Assembly (NCBI GenBank): GCA_052143315.1
Contig: JBKQTE010000054.1
Coordinates: forward strand, 62,001 to 126,000
Direction: 5' to 3'
Origin: DASZIT01 sp052143315
Lineage (GTDB): Bacteria > Actinomycetota > Acidimicrobiia > Acidimicrobiales > RAAP-2
DNA length: 64,000 bases
The notes beneath the pieces were generated by a model. It was not told the origin of the DNA, did no database searches, and saw only the letters and a program-made list of their open reading frames with translations. Position numbers and translations under genes: made by a program. Each line of letters opens with the position of its first letter. Within the stretch, counting starts at the first letter, position 1. This document shows positions 54,349 to 62,296 of this stretch, piece after piece.

Positions 54349-56226
54349 ATGGCCAGTAGCGGTCTTCAGGACCCTGCTTCCGACCCCCTCCGTCGTCCTC
54401 CGCATGGGTCCGTGCCCAATCAGGCCGGTCTCGAGCAGCTCGGCTCCCTGATCGACGGCCAGGCGGGAACGGGCACCGCCCCCGACCCCGGGAACGGTGG
54501 CGCCCGCCACGCGGCACGCGACGCCAGGCGATCGAAGCGGGGACGCTCCGCCGCCCGGGCCGCGAGCCCGACGTTCGACGAGTCGGGCCTCGAGGCGCTG
54601 GGGGCCCGGATCGACCGGTCGTCCAAGCCCCCCTCGCACCGGATGGCCAAGACACCAAGGCGCTTCCGCAAGACCAAGTGGGCCCTACTCTCCCTGACCG
54701 TGGTGGTCGCCCTGCTGGTCGGGGCGGGCGGCGCCTACGCCTTCCACCTCGACCACGAGATCCACCACATCGCCGTGAAGGGCCTGGTCGAGTCGCCCAC
54801 CTCCGGAGCCGACGCCGGCACCGAGAACATCCTGATGGTCGGGTCCACCGACCGGTGCGCGCTCACCGTCCAGAACCCCGCCTACGGACTGTGCTCGGAC
54901 GGGGTGAACGGGGTCAACAGCGACGTGGTGATGATCCTCCACCTCGATCCCAACAAGCACACCGTCTCCGTCCTCTCCATCCCCCGCGACCTCTTCGTCC
55001 CGAACGCCCGGACGACCGGGGCCAACAAGATCGACGCCGCCCTCTACCAGGGGCCCAGCCAGCTGGTGGCGGCCATCAACGAGGACTTCGGGATCCCCAT
55101 CCAGCACTACGTGGTACTCAACTTCGACACCTTCGCCAACGTGGTGAACACCCTGGGGGGCGTCGACATGTACTTCCCCGAGCCGGTCTTCGACGCCTAC
55201 TCGGGGCTGAACCAGCAGACCCCCGGGTGCATCCACCTCGACGGGGTCGAGGCGCTCCAGGTGGTGCGGGCCCGGCACCTCCAGTACAAGGGGCCGGGGG
55301 TGACCACCGACATCCCCGAGGACTGGCCCTCGGAGAACCTGAGCGACCTGGCCCGGATCCGCCGCGACCACGAGTTCCTCCGGGTGCTGGCCACCGCAGT
55401 GGCCGCGAACGGCCTGGCCAACCCGGTGACCGACACCCAGCTGGTCAACGGCGTGGCCCCCCAGCTCGAGGTCGACTCGTCGTTCTCCCTCAGCGACATG
55501 GTCAACCTGATCCTCGAGTTCCACGGGGTCAACGCCAACACCGCCCCGCAGCTGACCCTGCCGGTGGAGGTCGACCAGTTCGGCTCGTACACCTACAAGG
55601 GCGTGCCCGGCTACGGTGACATCGAGTTCCCCTCCAACGTGCAGGACCAGCAGGTGATCGACCAGTTCCTCGGGGTCGGCCCCACCACCGGCACCATGCA
55701 CGGCGGCCAGCTCCCGTCACCTGGCTCGGTCACGGTATCGGTGGAGAACGGCAGCGGCACCTACAACCAGGCCACCGACACCTCCACCGCCCTGCAGGCG
55801 CTCGGCTTCCAGATCGCCGGCGTCGGGGACGTCCCGGCAGTCGGGGAGGAGGCCGAGACCGTCGTCTACTACTCCCAGATGACCCCGGCCGACGAGGCGG
55901 CCGCCCAGACGGTGGCCGACTCCCTGTCCGGGTCGGTGATCATGGCCCTCGACCCGACCCAGGTGACCGACGGTGCCCAGGTGACCGTGGTCACCGGCAC
56001 CCAGTTCGCGGTGAACGCCCCGGCAACGGCCCCGCCTACCACGGCGGCCGGGGCCACCCCCACCACGGCCCTGGCCTCGACCACCACCACCACGGCCCTG
56101 GCCTCGACCACCACCACGACGACGACCGCCTCCAGCGGTGCCTTCCAGCCGCCGTCGGCGGCCGTCACCCCCCTGCAGCCCTGGGACCCCCGGTCGTGCA
56201 CTCCCTCCGGCGGCGAGGGGACCTAG
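54349..56226 (+). CDS. LytR-CpsA-Psr (LCP) family protein with LytR C-terminal domain
   Basis: 625 residues: a disordered cytoplasmic N-terminus of about 105 residues, one membrane helix (about 110-132), the LCP domain (about 150-370) with NSDVVMILHLDP, VSVLSIPRDLFV and the arginine-rich substrate region (RARHLQYKG, RIRRDHEFL), a LytR_C domain (about 450-545), then a Thr-rich tail with a duplicated ALASTTTTT segment. LCP enzymes transfer polymers such as arabinogalactan or teichoic acid from lipid carriers to peptidoglycan. The start is ATG 54349; upstream TTG 54331 lies in the promoter. Confidence 0.88.
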   Translation: MASSGLQDPASDPLRRPPHGSVPNQAGLEQLGSLIDGQAGTGTAPDPGNGGARHAARDARRSKRGRSAARAASPTFDESGLEALGARIDRSSKPPSHRMAKTPRRFRKTKWALLSLTVVVALLVGAGGAYAFHLDHEIHHIAVKGLVESPTSGADAGTENILMVGSTDRCALTVQNPAYGLCSDGVNGVNSDVVMILHLDPNKHTVSVLSIPRDLFVPNARTTGANKIDAALYQGPSQLVAAINEDFGIPIQHYVVLNFDTFANVVNTLGGVDMYFPEPVFDAYSGLNQQTPGCIHLDGVEALQVVRARHLQYKGPGVTTDIPEDWPSENLSDLARIRRDHEFLRVLATAVAANGLANPVTDTQLVNGVAPQLEVDSSFSLSDMVNLILEFHGVNANTAPQLTLPVEVDQFGSYTYKGVPGYGDIEFPSNVQDQQVIDQFLGVGPTTGTMHGGQLPSPGSVTVSVENGSGTYNQATDTSTALQALGFQIAGVGDVPAVGEEAETVVYYSQMTPADEAAAQTVADSLSGSVIMALDPTQVTDGAQVTVVTGTQFAVNAPATAPPTTAAGATPTTALASTTTTTALASTTTTTTTASSGAFQPPSAAVTPLQPWDPRSCTPSGGEGT

Positions 56227-56273
56227 CTCGCTCCCCGTCCACCCCAGTGAGCTGGGCATTCCGAGAGATCGAA

Positions 56274-56333
56274 ACGGAACGGTTGCGTTCCTGAGCTCGA
56301 TCCTCTATTGTGATTGAGACGGAACCGTTCCGT
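56274..56333 (+). promoter_or_regulatory. TetR promoter with two operators
   Basis: ACGGAACGGTTGCGT (56274-56288) and ACGGAACCGTTCCGT (56319-56333) are near-identical palindromes, 45 bp apart. Between them TTGCGT (56283-56288) and TATTGT (56306-56311), spaced 17 bp, form a promoter. Operator 1 covers the -35 and operator 2 the start point. Confidence 0.7.
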
Positions 56334-56356
56334 TCTTGATCGAGAGGGATCCTGCC

Positions 56357-56968
56357 GTGACCGTCACCGAGGTGGACACCACCGAGCGCCCGGGACGACC
56401 CACCGGAGCCCGCGCCGCCGCCCGGAGGCAGGCGATCCTCGACGCCGCCCTCAGCCTGGTGATGGAGGTCGGCTACGACCGGCTGAGCATGGACGCCCTG
56501 GCCGAGCGGGCTCATGCCGGCAAGGCCACCATCTACCGCCACTGGTCGGGGAAGGCCGAGGTGGTGGTCGAAGCCATCCGCCGCCGCAAGTGCGACGATT
56601 TCAGAGTCCCGCCGGACACCGGATCCCTCCGTGGCGACCTGCTGGCCTCGCTGAACCACGGCCGGGAGTCGTTCACCGAGGATGACTCCGCCCTCATCGT
56701 CGGCGTAGTCTCGGCCATGCACCACGACCAGGAGCTGGCCGACCTGATGCGCCGGCAGATCATCGAGTCCAAGCAGGCCCTCTTCGACCAGATCGTGGCA
56801 CGGGCCGTCGAGCGGGGAGAACCCGTCTCGGCGAGCGCCTCGCCGGTGGTCAACGAGGTCAGCTCGGCTCTCTTCTTCAACCGGGTGGCGATGGGCAGCG
56901 AGCCGATAGACGACGCCTTCGTCCTCCACGTGGTGGACGACGTCATCCTCCCCCTCCTCCGCTGCTGA
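56357..56968 (+). CDS. TetR-family transcriptional regulator of the MFS pump
   Basis: 203 residues. Helix-turn-helix about 22-65 (SLVMEVGYDRLSMDALAERA, then HAGKATIYRHWSGKAEVV) and a C-terminal TetR_C-type domain (MRRQIIESKQALFDQIVARA). GTG 56357 follows GAGAGGGAT. The two palindromes in its promoter indicate self-repression; the MFS gene 123 bp downstream is the presumed target. Confidence 0.92.
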   Translation: MTVTEVDTTERPGRPTGARAAARRQAILDAALSLVMEVGYDRLSMDALAERAHAGKATIYRHWSGKAEVVVEAIRRRKCDDFRVPPDTGSLRGDLLASLNHGRESFTEDDSALIVGVVSAMHHDQELADLMRRQIIESKQALFDQIVARAVERGEPVSASASPVVNEVSSALFFNRVAMGSEPIDDAFVLHVVDDVILPLLRC

Positions 56969-56996
56969 ACCGCCCGCCCCGTACCCTCCGATGAAT

Positions 56997-57016
56997 CGAC
57001 GGCCCCGGGGCCGTCG
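56997..57016. terminator. Perfect 20-bp palindrome between TetR and MFS genes
   Basis: CGACGGCCCC-GGGGCCGTCG forms a GC-only stem. No T-run follows, so it may be an attenuator, RNA stabiliser or a chance GC palindrome. Confidence 0.3.
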
Positions 57017-57090
57017 TCTCCACCACTCCCCGTCTCCACCCTCTGTTCGATCCATCCCCCACCGACCCTGCACCCCCCACCGGAGCCACC

Positions 57091-58581
57091 ATGACCACCA
57101 TCGCTGAATCCACTCGACCGCCCACCCCGTTCAACGACCGGGAGGCGGACCCCAAGCGCTGGTTGGCGCTGGCCGTCATCGCCGTCGCCCAGCTGATGGT
57201 GGTGCTCGACGCCTCCATCGTCACTATCGCCCTCCCGTCGGCCCAGCGGTCCCTGCACATCTCCACCGACAACCGCCAGTGGATGGTGACCGCCTACACC
57301 CTGGCCTTCGGCGGCCTGCTGCTGCTCGGCGGCCGGATCGCCGACTACGTCGGCCGCAAGCGCATGTTCATCATCGGCCTGCTCGGTTTCGCCAGCGCCT
57401 CGGCGCTCGGCGGGGCGGCCGTCAACGCCCCGATGCTGTTCGGCGCCAGGGCCCTCCAGGGCGCCATGGCCGCCATGCTGGCCCCGGCCGCCCTGTCCCT
57501 CATCACCGTCACCTTCACCGAGGTCAAGGAGCGGGCCACCGCCTTCGGCGTCTACGGGGCCATTGCCGGCGGCGGGGCGGCCATCGGCCTGATCATGGGC
57601 GGCGTCCTCACCGAGTACGCCTCGTGGCGGTGGTGCCTCTACGTCAACGTCCCCATCGCCATCGTGACGGCGCTGGTGGCCGTGCCGATCGTCCGGGAGA
57701 GCAAGGCCCACGGCAACACCAGCTACGACATCCCCGGCGCGGTGACCGTCACTGCCGGCCTGGTCGCCCTGGTCTACGGCTTCACCCAGGCCGCCCAGAG
57801 CGGCTGGGCCGCGGCCAGCACCTCGTCGTACCTGGCGGCGGCCGTGGTGCTGCTGGTGGGCTTCGTGGTCATCGAGCTGCGCACCAAGAACCCGCTGCTG
57901 CCGATGCGGGTCATCCTCGACCGCACCCGCGGCGGCTCCTTCCTGAGCTCCCTGATGGTCGGCTCCGGACTGATGGGAATGTTCCTCTTCCTCACCTACT
58001 ACTTCCAGGGGAACCTCGGGTACTCGGCCCTGAAGACCGGGTTCGCCTTCCTCCCCTTCTCGGCCGGCATCATCCTGGCCGCCGGGGCCTCCTCGAAGAT
58101 CATCCCCCGCACCGGCCCCACGCCGGTGATGGTCGGCGGCTTCTCCGCCGCGGCGCTGGGCATGCTCTGGCTCACCCAGATCGGGGCCCACACCAGCTTC
58201 ACCGCCCATGTGCTGCCCGCCGAGATCCTCATCAGCGTGGGCATGGGGCTGGCCTTCGTCCCGATGAGCAGCACCGCCCTGTTCGGGGTGCCCTCCCACG
58301 ACGCCGGCGTGGCCAGCGCCACCCTCAACACCACCCAACAGGTCGGCGGCTCCCTCGGGACCGCCCTCCTCAACACCGTCTTCGCCTCGACCACGGCCGC
58401 CTACCTGGCCACCCGGGTCGGGACCCCGGCGGTGCGCGAAGCGGCGCAGATCCACGGCTACACCGTCGGCTTCGCCATCGGGGCGGTGTTCCTGGTCATC
58501 GCCGCCCTGTCCTCGACCTTCCTGATCAAGGCCGGCCGGAACGACATGGCCACCACCGAGGCCATCCCCGTCCCGGCCTGA
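57091..58581 (+). CDS. MFS drug transporter, DHA2 family
   Basis: 496 residues, about 14 helices. LDASIVTIALPSAQRSLHIS in helix 1 and GGRIADYVGRKRMFIIG (motif A) identify the DHA2 family; motif C-like GAIAGGGAAIGLIMGG follows. An exporter of drugs or metabolites driven by protons. Preceded by its probable TetR repressor. GGAG lies just before the ATG. Confidence 0.93.
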   Translation: MTTIAESTRPPTPFNDREADPKRWLALAVIAVAQLMVVLDASIVTIALPSAQRSLHISTDNRQWMVTAYTLAFGGLLLLGGRIADYVGRKRMFIIGLLGFASASALGGAAVNAPMLFGARALQGAMAAMLAPAALSLITVTFTEVKERATAFGVYGAIAGGGAAIGLIMGGVLTEYASWRWCLYVNVPIAIVTALVAVPIVRESKAHGNTSYDIPGAVTVTAGLVALVYGFTQAAQSGWAAASTSSYLAAAVVLLVGFVVIELRTKNPLLPMRVILDRTRGGSFLSSLMVGSGLMGMFLFLTYYFQGNLGYSALKTGFAFLPFSAGIILAAGASSKIIPRTGPTPVMVGGFSAAALGMLWLTQIGAHTSFTAHVLPAEILISVGMGLAFVPMSSTALFGVPSHDAGVASATLNTTQQVGGSLGTALLNTVFASTTAAYLATRVGTPAVREAAQIHGYTVGFAIGAVFLVIAALSSTFLIKAGRNDMATTEAIPVPA

Positions 58582-58608
58582 GCAGCGGCCGACGGAGGCG
58601 GGAAAGGG

Positions 58609-58655
58609 TTGACAAGGTTAACAGTGTTAGCTACCTTGGAGCTAACACTGTTAGC
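58609..58655 (+). promoter_or_regulatory. Promoter with two TetR-type operators (reductase-TetR operon)
   Basis: TTGACA (58609-58614) and TACCTT (58632-58637) are spaced by 17 bp. GTTAACAGTGTTAGC (58617-58631) fills the spacer and GCTAACACTGTTAGC (58641-58655) covers the start point; each is palindromic and together they form a larger inverted repeat around ACCTTGG. Confidence 0.75.
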
Positions 58656-58676
58656 TTCCCACCCCTGGAGGTCGTC

Positions 58677-59141
58677 GTGAGCGAGGTCAGCCCCCCCCGG
58701 TACCGCAAGCCCGGCTGGTTCACCCAGCACGTGTTCAACAACGTGGTCGCAGTGCTGACCCGTTCGGGGATCAGCATCTGGGGCAGCCGTGTGCTCGAGG
58801 TGGCCGGCCGCACCACCGGCCTGCCCCGCCGGGTGCCGGTGAACCTGCTGTCACTCGAAAACGACCACTATCTGGTGTCCGCCCGCGGCACCGGGCAGTG
58901 GGTCCGCAACGTGCGGGCCGCCGGCGGCCGCCTCGACCTGCTCCTCGGGCGGAGGCGACAGCACTGGGTGGCCACCGAGCTGACCGACGACCAGAAGCCG
59001 CCGGTGCTACGGGCCTACTTGCGGCGGTGGAAGGCGGAGGTCGGGGTGTTCTTCGACGGGGTCGGCGCCGACTCCACCGACGAGGAGCTCCGGGCCATCG
59101 GGCCCAACCACCCTGTCTTCGTGCTCCGACCCCCATCGTGA
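58677..59141 (+). CDS. Deazaflavin (F420)-dependent nitroreductase-family protein (Ddn-like)
   Basis: 154 residues, split-barrel fold. VLEVAGRTTGLPRRVPVNLL matches the Ddn/DUF385 family motif (GRxSGxxRxxPL), followed by YLVSARGTGQWVRNVRA and GPNHPVFVL. Members use F420H2 to reduce quinones, nitroimidazoles or other electrophiles. GGAGG at 58667-58671 fits GTG 58677. It is the first gene of a two-gene operon whose second gene encodes a TetR regulator. Confidence 0.86.
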   Translation: MSEVSPPRYRKPGWFTQHVFNNVVAVLTRSGISIWGSRVLEVAGRTTGLPRRVPVNLLSLENDHYLVSARGTGQWVRNVRAAGGRLDLLLGRRRQHWVATELTDDQKPPVLRAYLRRWKAEVGVFFDGVGADSTDEELRAIGPNHPVFVLRPPS

Positions 59142-59755
59142 CCGTTGGCCCGCCGGTCGCCTCTCCCCGGCCCGAGCCCCGGGAGCGCACGGCGCGGGTC
59201 CACCAGATCATCCAGACCGCCCGGGTCCTGCTCGAGGCGGACGGGAGCGACGGGCTGACCATGCGGCGGCTGGGCGACGAGCTCGGGATCCGGGCACCGT
59301 CGCTGTACAAGCACCTCTCGGGCAAGCCGGCCCTCGAGCTGGCCCTGGTGGAGACGGGCCTCGACGAGACGGGCCTCGCCCTCCACCGGGCGGTGGCGGA
59401 GACACCGGGCGATCCGATCGGTGCCGTGCTCGAGGCCTACCGGGCCGCGGGGCTGACCAGTCCCAACCTCTACCGGTTGGTCACCGCCGGCACCCTCCCC
59501 CGGGCCGAGCTCCTCGCCGGCCTGGAGGCGTGGGCCGGCGAACCGTTCTTCCTGGCGGTGGGCGAGCCGTACCTGGCTCAGGCCCTCTGGTCCTTCGCCC
59601 ACGGGACGCTGATCCTCGAGCTCGACCACCGGTTCGCCGAGGGGTCGGATCTCGACCGGACCTGGCGGACCGGCGCCGAGGCCTTCACCGCCGCCCGCAC
59701 CGTCCTGGTGGGCCGGCCGGGGCTTCGTCGTGGACCACCGGGGCTCGACGGGTGA
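59138..59755 (+). CDS. TetR-family regulator
   Basis: 205 residues. Helix-turn-helix about 18-62 (ARVLLEADGSDGLTMRRLGD, then LGIRAPSLYKHLSGKPALEL) and a TetR_C (WHG-like) domain with YRLVTAGTLPR and ALWSFAHGTLILEL. GTG 59138 overlaps the reductase stop by four bases. It very probably represses the operon from the two palindromes at 58617-58655. Confidence 0.92.
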   Translation: MTVGPPVASPRPEPRERTARVHQIIQTARVLLEADGSDGLTMRRLGDELGIRAPSLYKHLSGKPALELALVETGLDETGLALHRAVAETPGDPIGAVLEAYRAAGLTSPNLYRLVTAGTLPRAELLAGLEAWAGEPFFLAVGEPYLAQALWSFAHGTLILELDHRFAEGSDLDRTWRTGAEAFTAARTVLVGRPGLRRGPPGLDG

Positions 59756-59811
59756 CGAGCCCCGGTGCTGCTGCACGGCTGGCCACCGACGTCCTGGCCG
59801 GTCGTCGCCGG

Positions 59812-60777
59812 TCAGGACCCGATGTGGTCGGGGGGGACGGTCCCCAGCCGTCCGGCCTGGTAGTCCTCGAACGCCTGGGCCACCTCGTCCTTGGTGTTCA
59901 TGACGAACGGTCCGTAGGCGTAGACCGGCTCACGAATCGGGAGGCCGCCGAGGACGAGCACCTCGAGGTTCGGCGAGCGTGACTCCTGGGCGGTACCGCC
60001 ACCGACCACCAGGGTGTCCCCGTCGCCCAGGACTACCAGCTGGCCGGTGCGGATCGGCCGCCGTTCCTCCCCGACCGTGCCTGTCCCGGCCAACACGTAG
60101 ACCAGGGAGTTGAAGTCGTTGCGCCACGGCAGGGTCATGATCGCACCGGGGCTCACGGTGGCGTGCAGCATGGTCATCGGCGAGTGGGTGGAGCCCGGGC
60201 CGGCATGGCCACCCACGTCGCCGGCGATCAGCCGGACCAGGGCGCCGCCGTCGCCGGTGGACAGCAGGACCACGTGGCCGGACCCGATGTCCTGGTAGCG
60301 GGGAGCGATCATCTTGTCGGCCCTGGGCAAGTTCACCCAGAGCTGGATCCCGTGGAACAGCCCACCACTGGCTACCAGCTCGTCCGGGGGCCGCTCGATG
60401 TGGAGGATGCCGGCACCGGCGGTCATCCACTGCGTATCGCCGTTGGTGATCAGCCCGCCACCACCGATGGAGTCCTGGTGCTGGAACGTCCCGTCGATCA
60501 TGTAGGTGACCGTCTCGAAGCCGCGGTGCGGATGCCAAGGCGTGCCCTTCGGCTCGCCCGGGGCGTACTCCACCTCACCCATCTGGTCCATGTGGATGAA
60601 CGGATCGAGGTGCCGGCCGTCCACGCCGGCAAAGGCGCGCCGCACCGGGAACCCCTCACCCTCGAATCCGGCCGGTGCCGTGGTCACCGACAGCACCGGG
60701 CGGGCGGTGGTGGTGGCCGGGTCGGGCTCGGCGATCTTCGGAAGGGACAACACGTTCTCTACGCTCACCGCCGGCAT
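59812..60777 (-). CDS. Pirin-family bicupin protein
   Basis: 321 residues. N-terminal cupin with metal ligands in FIHMDQMGEV and WHPHRGFETVTYM, further LHIERPP, and a C-terminal pirin domain ending KDEVAQAFEDYQAGRLG. Bacterial pirins act as quercetin dioxygenases or redox/metabolic regulators. Divergent from the RodZ-like gene. Confidence 0.92.
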   Translation of the reverse strand: MPAVSVENVLSLPKIAEPDPATTTARPVLSVTTAPAGFEGEGFPVRRAFAGVDGRHLDPFIHMDQMGEVEYAPGEPKGTPWHPHRGFETVTYMIDGTFQHQDSIGGGGLITNGDTQWMTAGAGILHIERPPDELVASGGLFHGIQLWVNLPRADKMIAPRYQDIGSGHVVLLSTGDGGALVRLIAGDVGGHAGPGSTHSPMTMLHATVSPGAIMTLPWRNDFNSLVYVLAGTGTVGEERRPIRTGQLVVLGDGDTLVVGGGTAQESRSPNLEVLVLGGLPIREPVYAYGPFVMNTKDEVAQAFEDYQAGRLGTVPPDHIGS

Positions 60778-60824
60778 CGCCGACCTCCTCTGTCACCTGG
60801 TCGCCCGGGTCGACCGCTCGGACT

Positions 60825-60852
60825 GCTGCACGCTGCACGCTGCACGCTGCAC
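60825..60852. repeat. Four tandem GCTGCAC units
   Basis: Exact 7-bp repeats at 60825, 60832, 60839 and 60846, in the pirin/RodZ-like intergenic region. Confidence 0.85.
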
Positions 60853-60857
60853 CGGGT

Positions 60858-60875
60858 AGCAACACTAGTTGTGCT
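60858..60875. promoter_or_regulatory. Imperfect palindrome AGCAACACTAGTTGTGCT
   Basis: Nine-base half-sites with two mismatched positions, about 80 bp upstream of pirin and adjacent to the 7-bp repeats; GCAACA recurs at 60877-60882. A possible repressor site for pirin. Confidence 0.35.
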
Positions 60876-60972
60876 CGCAACATTCCGCGGCCGGATCAGG
60901 TACCCTTGGTCGCGGGTCCACCGCCCCGACAGCCACGTACACTTGCCCCGACGGAAGAGTCAGGAGATACCA

Positions 60973-62064
60973 GTGAGCCGGCACCGTGGCGGAGCCACTC
61001 GCCGACGCGGCGACCAAGTAGAGGCATTCCCCGCCTCCCCGTCCGAGATCGGGAGGACCCTTCGAGAGGCGAGGGAACAGCGCGGCCTCGATCTCCTCTC
61101 CGTCCACGACCGGCTCGGCCGACCGATCACCCAGCTCGAGGCGCTCGAGACCGGTGACCTCGACGCTCTCCCCGACCAGGCCGCCGCCCTGTCCACCCTG
61201 CGCCGCTACGCCGCCTTCCTGACCCTGGACGGCGACGCCCTGGCGCTGCAGCTGATGGAGGCGTGGTCGGCCACGCCGGCCAGGCCGCGGCGACCGGCTC
61301 GGGAGCTGGCCCCGGTCACCGGAGTGGTCACCACGGTCACCTCGGAGCCCGACCATCTCCGTGCCTTCACCCAGACCGGCCAGGTCCCCATGGTCGGCGG
61401 GGCCGGCACGTCGGCGGCAGGCGGCTCGGGGGCCTACGGGTACGGGGTGACCACCGGCCCGCCGACAGGCACGCTGACGGTGATCGCCCGCGAAGAGATC
61501 AACGAGACCAAGCGGGCGACCGCCAGGGCCCGGCGTCGCCGCCGGGCGCCGGTGACACTCAAGCTGGTCACCTGGTTAGTGGCTGTGCTGGCCCTGACGG
61601 CGGTGGCCGGCGTGGTGATCCAACGGCAGCGTCCCCAGTGGCTGGTCCAAGCCCACCTGCTCCGCATCACCCAGCCCGACGGGCAGCCGTTGGCCGCCGC
61701 CCCCGCCACCACCACCGTGCCGACCACCCACCAGGTGACCCACCACGCCACCGCCCCCGTGACCGCCGGTCCCACCGACAACACCACCCAGGCCACCTAC
61801 TTCGTGAACGCCCAGCAGTTCACCTTGGGCATCGCCACCTCGGCACCGTGCTGGGTGCAGGTGACCACTCCGGCGTCGATCACCCCGCTGCTGGAGGGCA
61901 CCCAGAGCAGCGGCACTATCCAGTCCTTCAAGGCCGACAAGTCGATCACCCTGCAGGTGGGGTCGTCGGCGGTGGTGATCGGGATCTACATCAACGGAAA
62001 GAGCGTCTTCTTCACCACCCCGAAGTCGACACCGTTCACCTACACCTTCACCTCCCAGCCGTAG
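60973..62064 (+). CDS. RodZ-like membrane protein with helix-turn-helix and DUF4115 domains
   Basis: 363 residues: a cytoplasmic helix-turn-helix (about 18-85, IGRTLREAREQRGLDLLSVH to LRRYAAFL), a linker, basic cluster (RARRRRRAP), membrane helix (about 197-217), a Thr/His-rich linker and an exported DUF4115 domain (about 270-363, CWVQVTTP and LQVGSSAVVIGIYING). RodZ couples MreB to the wall machinery; actinobacterial relatives are also linked to competence or cell-shape roles. AGGAGA lies before GTG 60973. Confidence 0.85.
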   Translation: MSRHRGGATRRRGDQVEAFPASPSEIGRTLREAREQRGLDLLSVHDRLGRPITQLEALETGDLDALPDQAAALSTLRRYAAFLTLDGDALALQLMEAWSATPARPRRPARELAPVTGVVTTVTSEPDHLRAFTQTGQVPMVGGAGTSAAGGSGAYGYGVTTGPPTGTLTVIAREEINETKRATARARRRRRAPVTLKLVTWLVAVLALTAVAGVVIQRQRPQWLVQAHLLRITQPDGQPLAAAPATTTVPTTHQVTHHATAPVTAGPTDNTTQATYFVNAQQFTLGIATSAPCWVQVTTPASITPLLEGTQSSGTIQSFKADKSITLQVGSSAVVIGIYINGKSVFFTTPKSTPFTYTFTSQP

Positions 62065-62191
62065 GAGCCCTCCAGCCGTAGCTGAACGGACCGAGCCCGG
62101 GGCGTGCCGGGAGCGTGGCGTGCGTCAGGCCAGATGGGCAGTACCTGCGGTGGACTGCACGGGACGGGGCTCGAACGGTCCGACAGATCCT

Positions 62192-62233
62192 CCACCGGCC
62201 CGAGTCGCCACCGGCCCGAGTCGCCACCGGCCC
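62192..62233. repeat. 16-bp tandem repeat, 2.6 copies
   Basis: CCACCGGCCCGAGTCG at 62192-62207 and 62208-62223, then a partial copy. It lies between convergent genes. Confidence 0.7.
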
Positions 62234-62296
62234 CTGCCCCCCCGCTCCGGCCCCGACGTCGGGCACGACGCGGGACCGGAGCGAGGTCGACGGCTG

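Noticed and set aside
50943..54350. Very long minus-strand open frame
   Set aside because: Antisense to the CsoR, permease and monooxygenase genes; composition is a GC-codon shadow with no domains.
56997..57016. Rho-independent terminator of the TetR gene
   Set aside because: The palindrome is perfect but lacks a T-run and lies between genes probably transcribed together, so confidence is kept low.
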